NCBI RefSeq assembly: GCF_014696065.1
Contig: NZ_JACJPL010000026.1
Location: 310,001-374,000 of the forward strand
Direction of reading: 5' to 3'
Length of the DNA: 64,000 nt
Origin: Leptolyngbya sp. FACHB-261
GTDB taxonomy: Bacteria > Cyanobacteriota > Cyanobacteriia > FACHB-261
A model generated the notes under the pieces. It was not told the origin of the DNA. It ran no database searches and saw only the letters and a program-made list of their open reading frames with translations. Shown one piece after another: positions 40,564 through 48,313 of this stretch. A program made the position numbers and the translations under genes. The first letter of the stretch is position 1, and every line of letters starts with the position of its first letter.

Positions 40564-40886
40564 ATGAAACTTTGCTTAGAATTAGCAAAATTTGCTTAAA
40601 ATTAGCGAACTTTCGGTCTCGATTAACGAACTTTCGGTCCCGATTAGACAAACTTTGCTCCGAACGATTCATTTTTCTAATCTGAGTAGCAAATTTTGCT
40701 TAAAATTAGCGAAGTTTGCTTGGAATTAGCGAAATTTTGGTCTTGAGTAGGGAAGTTTCGGTTGCGAATAGCGAAATTTCGCTACCAGGAGGCAAATTTC
40801 AATCAAGACGATTGACTCTTCCAGCGCGAACAACGAAATTTGGCAAGAGCGGATGAGTTTTTCCCAACCAGGAGCGGAATTTTGGT
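40564..40886. repeat. Module copy 2 palindrome array (~16 units, 20-21 bp period)
   Basis: Units start at 40564, 40584, 40604, 40625, 40646, 40667, 40688, 40708, 40728, 40749, 40770, 40790, 40811, 40832, 40853 and 40873. The core approaches the palindrome AGCGAAATTTCGCT (perfect around 40770-40783; AGCAAAATTTGCT and AGCAAATTTTGCT elsewhere), followed by variable TTAAAATT- or GTCTTG-like linkers. Units 40667, 40811 and 40853 are degenerate. All six frames contain stops, so it is non-coding. Same position as the copy-1 array but an unrelated core sequence. Confidence 0.9.
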
Positions 40887-40893
40887 TCTGTGT

Positions 40894-41250
40894 TCAGGCG
40901 GTTGATTGCTGCGGTTGAAGCTCTCGATAGCGCCGATGCCAGAGATGCCGCCAGTAGACTAGGACGTCTTGGGGATAAGCAAAGCGCTGAACTTCGCTTT
41001 TAATCACGTGTCCCAGCCATTCAAGCAAGCGTAAATCGGTGCAACTGAGGATGGTGCGGGCGCAAGCTTCGCTCCAAGCAGCGAATTTGCGGTAGCTGAT
41101 GAACTGGCCACCCTGGTCGGCACGATGGACAAACAAGACGTGGGTCCAGTGTTCGATGCGGCAGATGCGCGATTTGGGAATGCCCAAGAAACGGGCGACC
41201 TGAAGTAGGGAAATGCAAAGCTGCGGCTGCAACACCTGGGTGAGGTGCAT
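40894..41250 (-). CDS. Module copy 2, ORF A: small HTH-like protein
   Basis: 118 aa, paralogue of the product of 8320-8691, with the same HTH-like segment (LLQVARFLGIPKSRICRIEHW) and the same HVLFVHRADQGGQF and YWRHLW blocks. Within the HTH the turn and recognition-helix residues differ between copies (ISESL versus IPKSR), which is what one expects if each copy reads its own array. The ATG at 41250 has GGAG at 8 nt in the conserved GGAGTCCTT context; the frame extends upstream to 41316 through the leader, but that part is not conserved as protein. Confidence 0.7.
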   Translation of the reverse strand: MHLTQVLQPQLCISLLQVARFLGIPKSRICRIEHWTHVLFVHRADQGGQFISYRKFAAWSEACARTILSCTDLRLLEWLGHVIKSEVQRFAYPQDVLVYWRHLWHRRYRELQPQQSTA

Positions 41251-41645
41251 GGAAAGGACTCCAAAATTTTGAGGGCAATGGGATCCTGTGACCCTCTTCA
41301 GGGCCAAGGAAGGCAAGTGTTAAACTGCCCCCTAGCCGCCAGGTTGTCAGATGCAACCTGGCGGTTAGTTCCCCAGAGTTTGAGTAAGACCCTGGGGGAC
41401 GCCTAGGGGTCCAGTTGCCTGTCATGGAAAGTAACAGGGACTGGATTCCAGAGTCAAGGGGGTAACCGAAAAAAGATCTGTGTGTTGCAGCGAACCGAGC
41501 AAAGTAAGCACCAAAACCTAGCTTCAGTCTCATTTCACTTAACTCAATCTCTTCCTAGCCAGTCAGAAAAACGACGGCTATGCTGGGATGAGTGTCTCAG
41601 CTCAGTTTTGAAAGCTGAAACGAGATTCATTTATCAGGTGATTAA
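41251..41645 (-). repeat. Conserved module leader, copy 2 (paired with 8692-9090)
   Basis: Aligns end to end with the copy-1 leader, including TAAACTGCCCCCTAGCCGCC, GTTAGTTCCCCAGAGTTTG, AAGTAAGCACCAA and a distal GTCTCAGCTCAG...CTGAAACGAGAT hairpin. The similarity fades at about GGTGATTAA (41636-41645 versus 9078-9087). No ORF is conserved within it. Beyond it lies the upstream region of the Ser/Thr kinase gene at 41784. Confidence 0.75.
41323..41416 (-). ncRNA. Y-shaped structured element, copy 2
   Basis: Outer stem AACTG+CCCCCTAG (41323-41335) with CTAGGGG and CAGTT (41403-41409, 41412-41416); arm 1 CCGCCAGGTTG (41336-41346) with CAACCTGGCGG (41354-41364), a perfect 11-bp stem with 7-nt loop; arm 2 CCCCAG (41371-41376) with CTGGGG (41392-41397). 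Spacing is identical to copy 1, with one compensatory pair change and one repaired mismatch in arm 1. Confidence 0.6.
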
Positions 41646-41783
41646 TGGTCAAAAGAAGAGCCAGTCAAAGCTGTACTGGCACCTTTCTTTTGCCCGTCTG
41701 TCGGCTCAACCTCCATCAAACGCGGTGTTTTTGATGCGAAGATCCAACAGCAGCCGTAGTGTTCCGCTCAAAGAGGTTTACCC

Positions 41784-43187
41784 ATGGCTGAGTTCGATGG
41801 CAGTGCTGGCAGTCAGTTCGTCAATCAAATCTTGCACGAGCGCTATCAAATTCAAGCGCTGCTGGGTCGCAAACTCGGACGGCAAACGTTTTTGGCGCTC
41901 GATTTACAAAACCAGTTGCCGGTGGTCATTAAACTCTTACTGTTTAGCCCCGATTTTACCTGGGAGGAGTTGAAATTATTTGAGCGCGAGGCCGAAACCC
42001 TCAAAGCGCTGGACCATCCAGCGATACCCCAATACCTTGATTTTTTCGAGGTAAAAATCGAGTTTGGTAAGGGTTTTGCGCTGGTACAAAGTTACATTGA
42101 GGCCCGTTCGCTCCAACAATGGCTACAGGACGGCTGCCGGTTTAGCGAAGCCGAATTAATGGGCATTGCCAAAGCCTTACTCGACATTTTGGCGTACCTG
42201 CATGGCCTGCAACCGTCTGTGATTCATCGCGACCTTAAACCAAGCAATGTGTTGCTCAAGAACCGCAGTGGCAATAGTCCTGGTGAAGTTTATCTGATTG
42301 ATTTTGGCTCGGTCCAAACAGCTGCTCATGGTGGTACGGTCACCGTGGTTGGCACCTATGGTTATATGCCACCCGAACAATTTGGTGGACGCTCGTTACC
42401 TGCCTCCGATTTGTATGGGGTCGGTATGACCTTGATTTATTTAGCGACCGGTCAACATCCAGCCGACCTGCCTCAGAACGATTTACACGTCGAATTTAAG
42501 CACTTGACCACCCTCAGTGGGTCTTTCAGTCGTTGGCTCGAATGGCTCACAAACCCCAGCCTCACCCAAAGACCGGCCTCAGCACAAGACGCAAGGCTAC
42601 ACTTGCTCCAGCCTCGCCCAGAGCCCAAAATGGCCTCAACCGTCCAAAAAATCCACTTAGGGACAACCACACGTCCTGCCTCCTCTGCGATTTCCCTGGA
42701 GGCCACGCAAACCACGCTGCAACTCAAAGTACCCGCAAAGCAAATTCACTATTTCTCTCCAGTTATGGTGTATACTCCCTCGAATATACTGGGTTGTATG
42801 ATCATAGCCTCAATCTTTGGCTGGGCAATGTCAATGCTTTACATCTATTTTTGGTTTGCCCTTCTTCCCTTGTTTATTCTAGTTTTGATTTTTCTGGAGC
42901 TACAAACTAGACGTCCACCCAAAAATACTAGTGCTAATGTGATATTTCAAAAAAAAGCTCGGGCAGTTATTGTTACGCTCAACCGACTAAAAGAGACTGT
43001 GACTTTTCAAGGAAGACTAATAGGCCTTTCTGTTAGCGCATACAAAATCCTGAACCACTATCTACTCCACTTGAAGTTCTCAGCTTCTAATCAAATGATG
43101 ATCGTCAAAGGCGACCGTCGGGAAATTGAATGGCTCTGCAATGAGTTAAGCGAGTGGGCAGGCATTCAGGTAAAGCCTTGGAAGTAG
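41784..43187 (+). CDS. Serine/threonine protein kinase
   Basis: 467 aa. The kinase domain (~15-275) has ERYQIQALLGRKLGRQTFLA (Gly loop, poorly conserved), VVIKLL (catalytic Lys), FEREAETL (helix C Glu), VIHRDLKPSNVLL (HRDLKxxN), LIDFGSVQ (DFG) and a GTYGYMPPEQF activation-segment end, so it should be active. A ~70-aa linker, two membrane helices (~340-385, CMIIASIFGWAMSMLYIYFWFALLPLFILVLIFL) and a cytoplasmic C-terminal domain (VIVTLNRLKETVTFQGRL) follow. GAGG precedes ATG 41784 by 7 nt. Typical of the PknB-like cyanobacterial group with a C-terminal membrane anchor. Substrates are unknown. Confidence 0.92.
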   Translation: MAEFDGSAGSQFVNQILHERYQIQALLGRKLGRQTFLALDLQNQLPVVIKLLLFSPDFTWEELKLFEREAETLKALDHPAIPQYLDFFEVKIEFGKGFALVQSYIEARSLQQWLQDGCRFSEAELMGIAKALLDILAYLHGLQPSVIHRDLKPSNVLLKNRSGNSPGEVYLIDFGSVQTAAHGGTVTVVGTYGYMPPEQFGGRSLPASDLYGVGMTLIYLATGQHPADLPQNDLHVEFKHLTTLSGSFSRWLEWLTNPSLTQRPASAQDARLHLLQPRPEPKMASTVQKIHLGTTTRPASSAISLEATQTTLQLKVPAKQIHYFSPVMVYTPSNILGCMIIASIFGWAMSMLYIYFWFALLPLFILVLIFLELQTRRPPKNTSANVIFQKKARAVIVTLNRLKETVTFQGRLIGLSVSAYKILNHYLLHLKFSASNQMMIVKGDRREIEWLCNELSEWAGIQVKPWK

Positions 43188-43243
43188 CCTTCTGAAAGGT
43201 ATCATACCTGACCGTTATTTACCCGTAGGGGCGTAGATAGGGT

Positions 43244-43558
43244 TTGAGCCAGGGGATGTCAGATACATTCGTTGAGCAGTATCAAAAGTTTAGTAAATCT
43301 GTTGATCCAGTCTTGCAGTATGTTGTGCAATATCATGCACCAGCTCATGAAGAGTTAGTTTTGCCTAAAGGAACTTGGAAACAGAGTGAATTGCACCAAA
43401 GATGCTGTTCTACGCATGATAATGAGCATATTATGGCTGGTCCAATTGTGGGTCAAGGCCAGCTAATTGGTACAGTCAACTTCGTTCATATTGGTCACTT
43501 ACCTGCATTTAGTCAACTAGACCTGGCTAATCTAGGCGCGGTTTGTACTCAGGATTAA
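43244..43558 (+). pseudogene. Truncated duplicate of the LuxR-type regulator at 47430
   Basis: From about 43255 to 43553 the DNA is nearly identical to 47602-47895, the middle of the LuxR-type regulator. The peptide (SDTFVEQYQKFSKSVDPVLQYVVQYHA..., LPKGTWKQSEL, GPIVGQGQLIGTVNF, HLPAFSQLDLANLGAVC) stops at CTQD, before the HTH, and lacks the first ~55 residues. It is a broken segmental copy with no DNA-binding part. Fourteen or so base changes suggest some age. Confidence 0.85.
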
Positions 43559-43594
43559 TTTCAGCAACATTCCACCGCAGTTTAAATAGACCGA

Positions 43595-43744
43595 ATGTTC
43601 AATTATGGTCAATGGGAGAGTAAAGAGGCATTTGAGGCAATTCTCAAACAACCAGGTTTCAATCCAGATAAGCCGTATTGGGATGGTTTAGCCCGCAATG
43701 AGTTCCATCTGTACAATGTTGTTCATGTAGAGACAGCAGGCTAA
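43595..43744 (+). pseudogene. C-terminal remnant of an antibiotic-biosynthesis-monooxygenase-like gene
   Basis: The frame reads MFNYGQWESKEAFEAIL, PGFNPDKPYWDGLARNEFHLYNVVHVETAG and stops. NYGQWESKEAFEA followed by a YxVVHVE end is the second half of small ABM-domain proteins, whose N-terminal strand is missing here. It directly follows the truncated LuxR copy, so a rearrangement joined two gene fragments. Family assignment is from pattern recall and moderately sure. Confidence 0.55.
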
Positions 43745-43874
43745 CAGCTCCCGTGAACCAGACCGTTTAAAGGTTATTGACTGAGTCCGAAGGCTTTTGT
43801 GGCAGGTTACGGGCAACGTTATGCTGCTTGAGTTATCTGTGAAGACGATGCTTGAAGTTTGTCTGTTAGCGTTC

Positions 43875-43967
43875 AAAGTTAAGCTATCTTGTGGTAATCG
43901 ATGAGGCCGTACTTTTCAGAATGCCGGTAGGGCGATTGCAGCTTCTAGCAGTAAAGTTAAGCTATCT
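43875..43967. repeat. 15-bp direct repeats upstream of AraC gene
   Basis: AAAGTTAAGCTATCT occurs at 43875-43889 and 43953-43967, 78 bp apart, the second ending 25 nt before the ATG at 43993. Spaced direct half-sites are the typical operator form for AraC proteins. Confidence 0.4.
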
Positions 43968-43992
43968 ACTTCCAAATGGGCGATAAGCTTGT

Positions 43993-44880
43993 ATGACTGC
44001 GAGTTCTCACACCATTGACTTCACCCAAGAAGACCATCTCTCCTTGCCCTGCTTACCCCTTGTTTCTAGTTGCCGAGCTGGGTGGAATAAAATTCAATTG
44101 GCTCTCTATCGCCAGCCGTCTTACTGCATTCCTGAACACTACTCTCCCCATCATGTAATTTGCATCAACGCTGGTACTCCCGTTACGCTTCAACAGACCA
44201 TAGATGGGCAATCCCAGACTATTGATTCAGTTCCAGGAGATGTTGGCATCTATCCAGCCAATCGTTGGCAAACATTCTATTGGCATCAAGAGGCTGAATT
44301 TTTACAACTCTATTTGGAGCCGATGCTGCTCAACCAGTTAGGAGCAGAGCTATATGAGAAAGACAGTATTGAATTGATTCCACAACTGACATCGTGTTTT
44401 GACCCATTAATTTATCAGATTGCAATCGCGCTCAAAACCACCTTAGAAACTGGCGGAATCGGTAGTAAACTTTATTCTGATTCGATGGCAAATGCTTTAG
44501 CCGTCCATCTTCTGTATCGATATTCAACACACAAATCCAGTATTCAGCACTACTCAGGAAGATTGTCTCATCAACAGCTAAGACAGGTCATTAATTACAT
44601 TGATGAGCATTTGGATCAGGATTTGAGCTTGGCTGAATTAGCAACCTTAACCCAACTGAGTTCCTATCACTTTGCCCGACTATTTAAGCAATCTACAGGT
44701 ATTGCACCCCACCAGTATCACATTAAATGTCGTGTTGAACGTGCTAAGCAATTACTTTTAGCAAGGCAGTTGAGTATTGCAGAAGTTGCTCAAGTTGTCG
44801 GATTCGCCAGCCAAGGACATCTCAACTATCATTTTAAGCGTGTCACCGGGGTAACTCCTAAAGCCTTTTTGCGCCAGTAG
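43993..44880 (+). CDS. AraC-family transcriptional regulator
   Basis: 295 aa. An N-terminal cupin-like sensing domain (VICINAGTPVTLQQTIDG, GDVGIYPANRWQTFYWHQEAEFLQLYLEP) is followed by the two-HTH AraC DNA-binding domain: YIDEHLDQDLSLAELATLTQLSSYHFARLFKQSTGIAPHQY and VERAKQLLLARQLSIAEVAQVVGFASQGHLNYHFKRVTGVTPKAF. Both recognition helices look intact. The 15-bp direct repeats upstream suggest autoregulation. The next gene (44984, SnoaL-like) is co-directional and a likely target. Inducer unknown. Confidence 0.93.
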   Translation: MTASSHTIDFTQEDHLSLPCLPLVSSCRAGWNKIQLALYRQPSYCIPEHYSPHHVICINAGTPVTLQQTIDGQSQTIDSVPGDVGIYPANRWQTFYWHQEAEFLQLYLEPMLLNQLGAELYEKDSIELIPQLTSCFDPLIYQIAIALKTTLETGGIGSKLYSDSMANALAVHLLYRYSTHKSSIQHYSGRLSHQQLRQVINYIDEHLDQDLSLAELATLTQLSSYHFARLFKQSTGIAPHQYHIKCRVERAKQLLLARQLSIAEVAQVVGFASQGHLNYHFKRVTGVTPKAFLRQ

Positions 44881-44983
44881 CAAGAACTTAGAAAAACAGC
44901 GCAAGAACTTTGAATACAGCCATTCGCTTCATTTTCGATACTGAGTGCAGCATGATAAATCATCTAAATTGAGGTTAATGGCT

Positions 44984-45409
44984 ATGCTTAGCGAGCAAAA
45001 TCAAGCGATTGCCCTTCGCTTTGCCCAAGAGGGATGGGGAACAAATCTGGGTTGGGAGAAAACCTGGGATGAGTTGATGTCCGCTGATGTCATTCATCAC
45101 TTCAACAGCCAAGCAGAGCCGATTGTGGGTTTGGAAGCGAACAAAGCATTCAACGCAAGTTTATTTAGAGGCTTCCCCGATATTAAGCACAGGATAGAAG
45201 ATATCCTTGCTGAAGGTGAGAAAGTAGTGTATCGCACAACACTAGAAGGAACTCATACAGGGGAATTTTTGGGAATTCCCCCTACAGAGAAATCAGTCAA
45301 GATTAATGATTTTACGTTGCTTTGGATTGCCAACAGCAAAATTGTGGAATGGTGGTATGAGTGTAATTTATTAGAAGTCATGAAACAGCTTGGCTTAATG
45401 CCTGAATAG
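44984..45409 (+). CDS. SnoaL-like/ester-cyclase-type protein
   Basis: 141 aa of the NTF2-like superfamily. Motifs are ALRFAQEGWGTNLGWEKTWDELMSADVIHHFN, IVGLEANKAFNASLFRGFPDIKHRIEDILAEGEKVVYRTTLEGTHTGEFLGIPPTEKSVKINDFTLLWIANSKIVEWWYECN; the FPD..H.IED..AEGDKV and THTGEFLGIPPT blocks are those of predicted ester cyclases. Some members are enzymes, most are uncharacterised ligand-binding proteins. ATG 44984 has GAGG 9 nt upstream; ATG 44978 is the alternative. It follows the AraC gene by 100 bp. Confidence 0.85.
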   Translation: MLSEQNQAIALRFAQEGWGTNLGWEKTWDELMSADVIHHFNSQAEPIVGLEANKAFNASLFRGFPDIKHRIEDILAEGEKVVYRTTLEGTHTGEFLGIPPTEKSVKINDFTLLWIANSKIVEWWYECNLLEVMKQLGLMPE

Positions 45410-45519
45410 AAGCATTTGCGGCTCGCGTTTTTGATGGCAGCTGTACTCAAAGGGTATCTGTGGGACGATAGAGCAATCGGTGCGTTAAATTAACGAAGTG
45501 GTTGCTGAGGTTGAAAGCA

Positions 45520-45774
45520 ATGCTTTACAGAGTCATCAAATATTTCAATGCAGGAGCGGCTATTGAGATTTATCGTCGTGCCCGCGACTGTGGTCGTCAA
45601 TTGCCGCCAGGTCTTGAGTACGTAGACAGTTGGTTAGATTTAAACTATTTCCGGTGCTTCCAACTCATGTGAGCGGATGACCGAGCTTTGTTTGAGGTTT
45701 GGATCGAAGCTTGGAGTGATCTCGGTCATTTTGAAATTATCCTAGTGAGGACTTCAGTAGAAGCTGCTCAGTAG
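45520..45774 (+). pseudogene. DUF3303-like gene with in-frame stop
   Basis: An 85-codon frame reading MLYRVIKYFNAGAAIEIYRRARDCGRQLPPGLEYVDSWLDLNYFRCFQLM, then TGA at 45670-45672, then ADDRALFEVWIEAWSDLGHFEIILVRTSVEAAQ to TAG 45774. The layout (Y.VIE.F....YRR.R..GR..P.GL.YV.SWVD..L.RC.QLM..DD..L...W...W.DL..FE..PV.TS.EA) is that of DUF3303 proteins. The codon at the stop position is normally a charged residue, so a point mutation is likely. The open reading on both sides indicates recent loss or a sequencing error. Confidence 0.75.
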
Positions 45775-45867
45775 ATGGCAGATAAGCTCTAAAAGTCTTT
45801 ATCTGTCTACGGGCAGCAAAAGTTCTCGATACAATGCTAAGTAGACCTTTTTCCCTCATGCCAGCTT

Positions 45868-46098
45868 ATGAACTACCGAGACATCATTACAATTGAGCCT
45901 GAGAAACGCGGTGGTAAGCCTTGTGTCCGTGGGCTGCGGATTACAGTCTATGAAGTGCTTGAGTACCTAGCTTCCGAGATGACCGAAGCAGAAATTCTTG
46001 ACGATTTTCCTGATTTAACGCGAGAAGATTTAAAAGCCTGTATTGCTTACGCTGCCGACCGTGAGCGTCGCTTTATGACCGCTCCATTATCCGCATGA
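45868..46098 (+). CDS. DUF433 antitoxin
   Basis: 76 aa. The start MNYRDIITIEPEKRGGKPCVRGLRITVYEVLEYLASEMTEAEILDDFPDLTREDLKACIAYAADRERR is a complete DUF433 domain: the G-K-P-x-x-x-G-x-R-I-T-V-x-x-V strand and the EILxDFPxLTxEDIxACLxYA helix-turn-helix-like part. DUF433 proteins are the antitoxins of VapBC-like pairs with DUF5615 toxins and repress their own operon. It overlaps the toxin gene by 4 bp (ATGA). Possible integron cassette, since an attC-like site follows the toxin. Confidence 0.93.
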   Translation: MNYRDIITIEPEKRGGKPCVRGLRITVYEVLEYLASEMTEAEILDDFPDLTREDLKACIAYAADRERRFMTAPLSA

Positions 46099-46427
46099 AG
46101 TTACTCTTTGACGAAAACTTATCGCCCAAGTTGCCAAACCGTTTGAGTGACCTTTTTCCAAATTCGCTTCACGTCCGAGATGTGGGCATGAAGGCAATGA
46201 CCGATCCAATCGTTTGGGATTATGCAAAGGACAATAGTTTGATGATTGTCTCGAAAGATGCAGATATGCACGACCTAAGCTTAGTATTTGGAAATCCACC
46301 GAAAGTTATTTGGCTTCGCCTTGGGAACTGTTCGACATCACAGGCTGAGAATTCGCTGCGTCAGAATTTTGACGCGATCAAACTATTTTACGAAGATGAG
46401 AGCTTATCACTGCTTGCTCTATCATAA
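46095..46427 (+). CDS. DUF5615 PIN-like toxin
   Basis: 110 aa. MKLLFDENLSPKL carries the first acidic residues of the Mut7-C/PIN-like fold (D-E-N), VRDVGMKAMTDPIVWDYAKDNSLMIVSKDADMHDLS carries the second acidic group (SKDxDF type), and PPKVIWLRLGNCSTSQAENSLR is the standard DUF5615 tail. It is predicted to be a metal-dependent ribonuclease held inactive by the DUF433 protein encoded 4 bp upstream. All catalytic acidic positions seem present, so the pair is probably active. Confidence 0.92.
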   Translation: MKLLFDENLSPKLPNRLSDLFPNSLHVRDVGMKAMTDPIVWDYAKDNSLMIVSKDADMHDLSLVFGNPPKVIWLRLGNCSTSQAENSLRQNFDAIKLFYEDESLSLLALS

Positions 46428-46495
46428 TGCGCCGATGATTTTAGATCTCCTCCAGGTTTTTTGGAATGGAGAAAACATAATGGTTATTTATCGCT

Positions 46496-46584
46496 ACATA
46501 ACAACGCTCATGCACGCCGACCGCCGAGAGTTAATCGGTGATGATCCAAAGATTATCTGCGGCGGTCGATGGGCACCGTTGGCT
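46496..46584 (+). mobile_element. attC-like site 5 after the toxin-antitoxin pair
   Basis: ACATAAC (46496-46502) and GTTGGCT (46578-46584) are imperfect R'' and R' boxes. CAACG/CGTTG outer pairs and a perfect inner stem CGACCGCCG (46518-46526) with CGGCGGTCG (46560-46568) give a folded site of 89 nt. Toxin-antitoxin pairs are common integron cassettes. Confidence 0.5.
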
Positions 46585-46641
46585 TGCTGCTCTACTGGTA
46601 GTGACGAAATCTTGAGATTAAGGCTGAGCCACCACCAGAAA

Positions 46642-47337
46642 TCAGTTGTCTACTTTGATTTGAGCTATTGTATCTTTAGTTTGAGCCAAGAAGGCATCAA
46701 CAAGAGGCCTGCCTAACTGCAACAGTGGCTCCACGATTTCTTTGCTCGCTGTTTCTGGTCCACCTGCGTTGAAAGGTGGTTCAGGTCTGTACTCCATCAT
46801 CAGTTGAGTCATCTTTGCCACCTGTTCACCACAAAGTAGGCCCAGCAACGTTAAGCCAAAATCGATTCCTGATGTGACACCAGCACCTGTCACTCGATTG
46901 CGATCGATGACAACCCGTTGCGGAACGACTTCAACCCCCATCATTGCTAGTTGATCTCGAAATGCCCAATGACAAGTCGCTTTATAGCCTTGTAATAACC
47001 CAGCCGCTGCTAAAATCATCGAACCTGTACACACACTAGTGACATACTGAGCAGAGGTAGCCTGTTGTTGCAGGAAGTGCAAGACTTCAGCATCTTTCAT
47101 GACCTCGACTTGCCCCAGGCCACCACCCGGAACACAAATCACATCTAAAGGTGGACAGTCTGCAAGAGTTACAGTTGGAGTCAGAGTCAGTCCTTCGTTG
47201 CTGACAACTGGAGTCAGAGTCTTCCAGACCAAATGCGCTTGCACATTGGGTGGAAACGCCAGAACTTGATAGGCTCCCATGACATCAAGCTGAATCACAC
47301 CTGGATAAATGAGAAAGCCAATCTTTAGTTGAGTCAT
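46642..47337 (-). CDS. DJ-1/PfpI family protein (isonitrile-hydratase-like)
   Basis: About 231 aa. KIGFLIYPGVIQLDVMGAYQVLAF is the class I glutamine-amidotransferase-like start with the acidic residue, and YVTSVCTGSMILAAAGLLQGYKATCHWAFRD is the nucleophile elbow with the catalytic Cys, as in InhA isonitrile hydratases; VTGAGVTSGIDFGLTLL follows. There is no C-terminal AraC domain, so it is an enzyme rather than a GlxA-type regulator. Start chosen at ATG 47337; the frame extends to a TTG at 47400. It is divergent from the LuxR-type gene at 47430 with a 92-bp gap, so mutual regulation is plausible. Confidence 0.87.
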   Translation of the reverse strand: MTQLKIGFLIYPGVIQLDVMGAYQVLAFPPNVQAHLVWKTLTPVVSNEGLTLTPTVTLADCPPLDVICVPGGGLGQVEVMKDAEVLHFLQQQATSAQYVTSVCTGSMILAAAGLLQGYKATCHWAFRDQLAMMGVEVVPQRVVIDRNRVTGAGVTSGIDFGLTLLGLLCGEQVAKMTQLMMEYRPEPPFNAGGPETASKEIVEPLLQLGRPLVDAFLAQTKDTIAQIKVDN

Positions 47338-47429
47338 GGTTGACAGTTGCTTGAAACTTTTGACTGTGGAACGATTGTAGGAGAAGCCTTCTACCGCCAA
47401 TAGTCCTCAAGTGGGTACACTTTTAACCT

Positions 47430-48146
47430 ATGGCTAATTCCCTTTATCCTCTGTTTCAAACGATTGCTACTGCACCGACTGAACAAGCCTTGCGGATCAG
47501 ATTTATGGATGGCATTAGTGAGTATTTTGGAGTGCAACGCTGGGGGATTTATCTTCTAAACTCAGATAATGGCCTGACTAGCGTTGATGCACAAGGAGTT
47601 TCAGATACATTCGTTGAGCAGTATCAAAAGTTTGGCAAATCTGTTGATCCAGTCTTGCAGTATGTTGTGCAATATCATGCACCAGCTCACGAAGAGCTGG
47701 TTTTGCCTAAGGGAACTTGGAAACAGAGTGAATTGTATCAAAGATGCTGTTCTACCTACGATCACGAGCATATTATGACTGGTCCAATTGTGGGTCAAGG
47801 CCAGCTAATTGGTACAGTCAACTTTGCTCGTATTGGTCACTTACCTGCCTTTAGTCAACTAGACCTGGCTAGTTTAGGCGCAGTTTGCACTCACTTTTCT
47901 GCACGTCTTGCTGAATTGCGAAAACAATCTCTAGTGGTTCCCAACCCATTTTTTAAGCGTCTCACGCCTAGAGAAGTTCAAATTGCCAACCTTGTTGCCA
48001 AAGGGCTGACTAATGCAGAGGTTGGTGCAGAATTGTGGATTACTCAGAATTCTGTTAAACAAGCACTGAAGCGTATGTTTCAGAAATTAGAAGTTTCAGC
48101 TCGCACAGAAATGGTGGCAAAATTGCGTGATATGCTCCAACCATGA
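47430..48146 (+). CDS. LuxR-family regulator with GAF/autoinducer-like sensing domain
   Basis: 238 aa. Residues ~5-165 form a GAF-like sensing domain (ALRIRFMDGISEYFGVQRWGIYLL, EHIMTGPIVGQGQLIGTVNFARIG). Residues ~175-235 are a LuxR/GerE HTH: FKRLTPREVQIANLVAKGLTNAEVGAELWITQNSVKQALKRMFQKLEVSARTEMV. There is no receiver domain, so it probably binds a ligand directly. It is divergent from the DJ-1/PfpI gene, a natural target. A truncated, inactive duplicate of its middle lies 4 kb away at 43244. Confidence 0.9.
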   Translation: MANSLYPLFQTIATAPTEQALRIRFMDGISEYFGVQRWGIYLLNSDNGLTSVDAQGVSDTFVEQYQKFGKSVDPVLQYVVQYHAPAHEELVLPKGTWKQSELYQRCCSTYDHEHIMTGPIVGQGQLIGTVNFARIGHLPAFSQLDLASLGAVCTHFSARLAELRKQSLVVPNPFFKRLTPREVQIANLVAKGLTNAEVGAELWITQNSVKQALKRMFQKLEVSARTEMVAKLRDMLQP

Positions 48147-48313
48147 AAAAATAGTTGAACGGTACTAGTTAATAATCTCGTGCAGAAGTTATTTGTTAGA
48201 AGTTCGAGTTTATTTGCGGGTGACTGGGATCATTAGGCTACTGCGCGCGGCTTCCATATCATCGCAACATTCAATCGGGTAAAATACGAATTGCTCTCTT
48301 ATTCGCTTTCATA

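Noticed and set aside
40564-40886. CRISPR array
   Set aside because: Repeats are contiguous ~21-bp units with no unique spacers and no cas genes; the same holds for the 40-bp repeats at 9257, 10266 and 52141.
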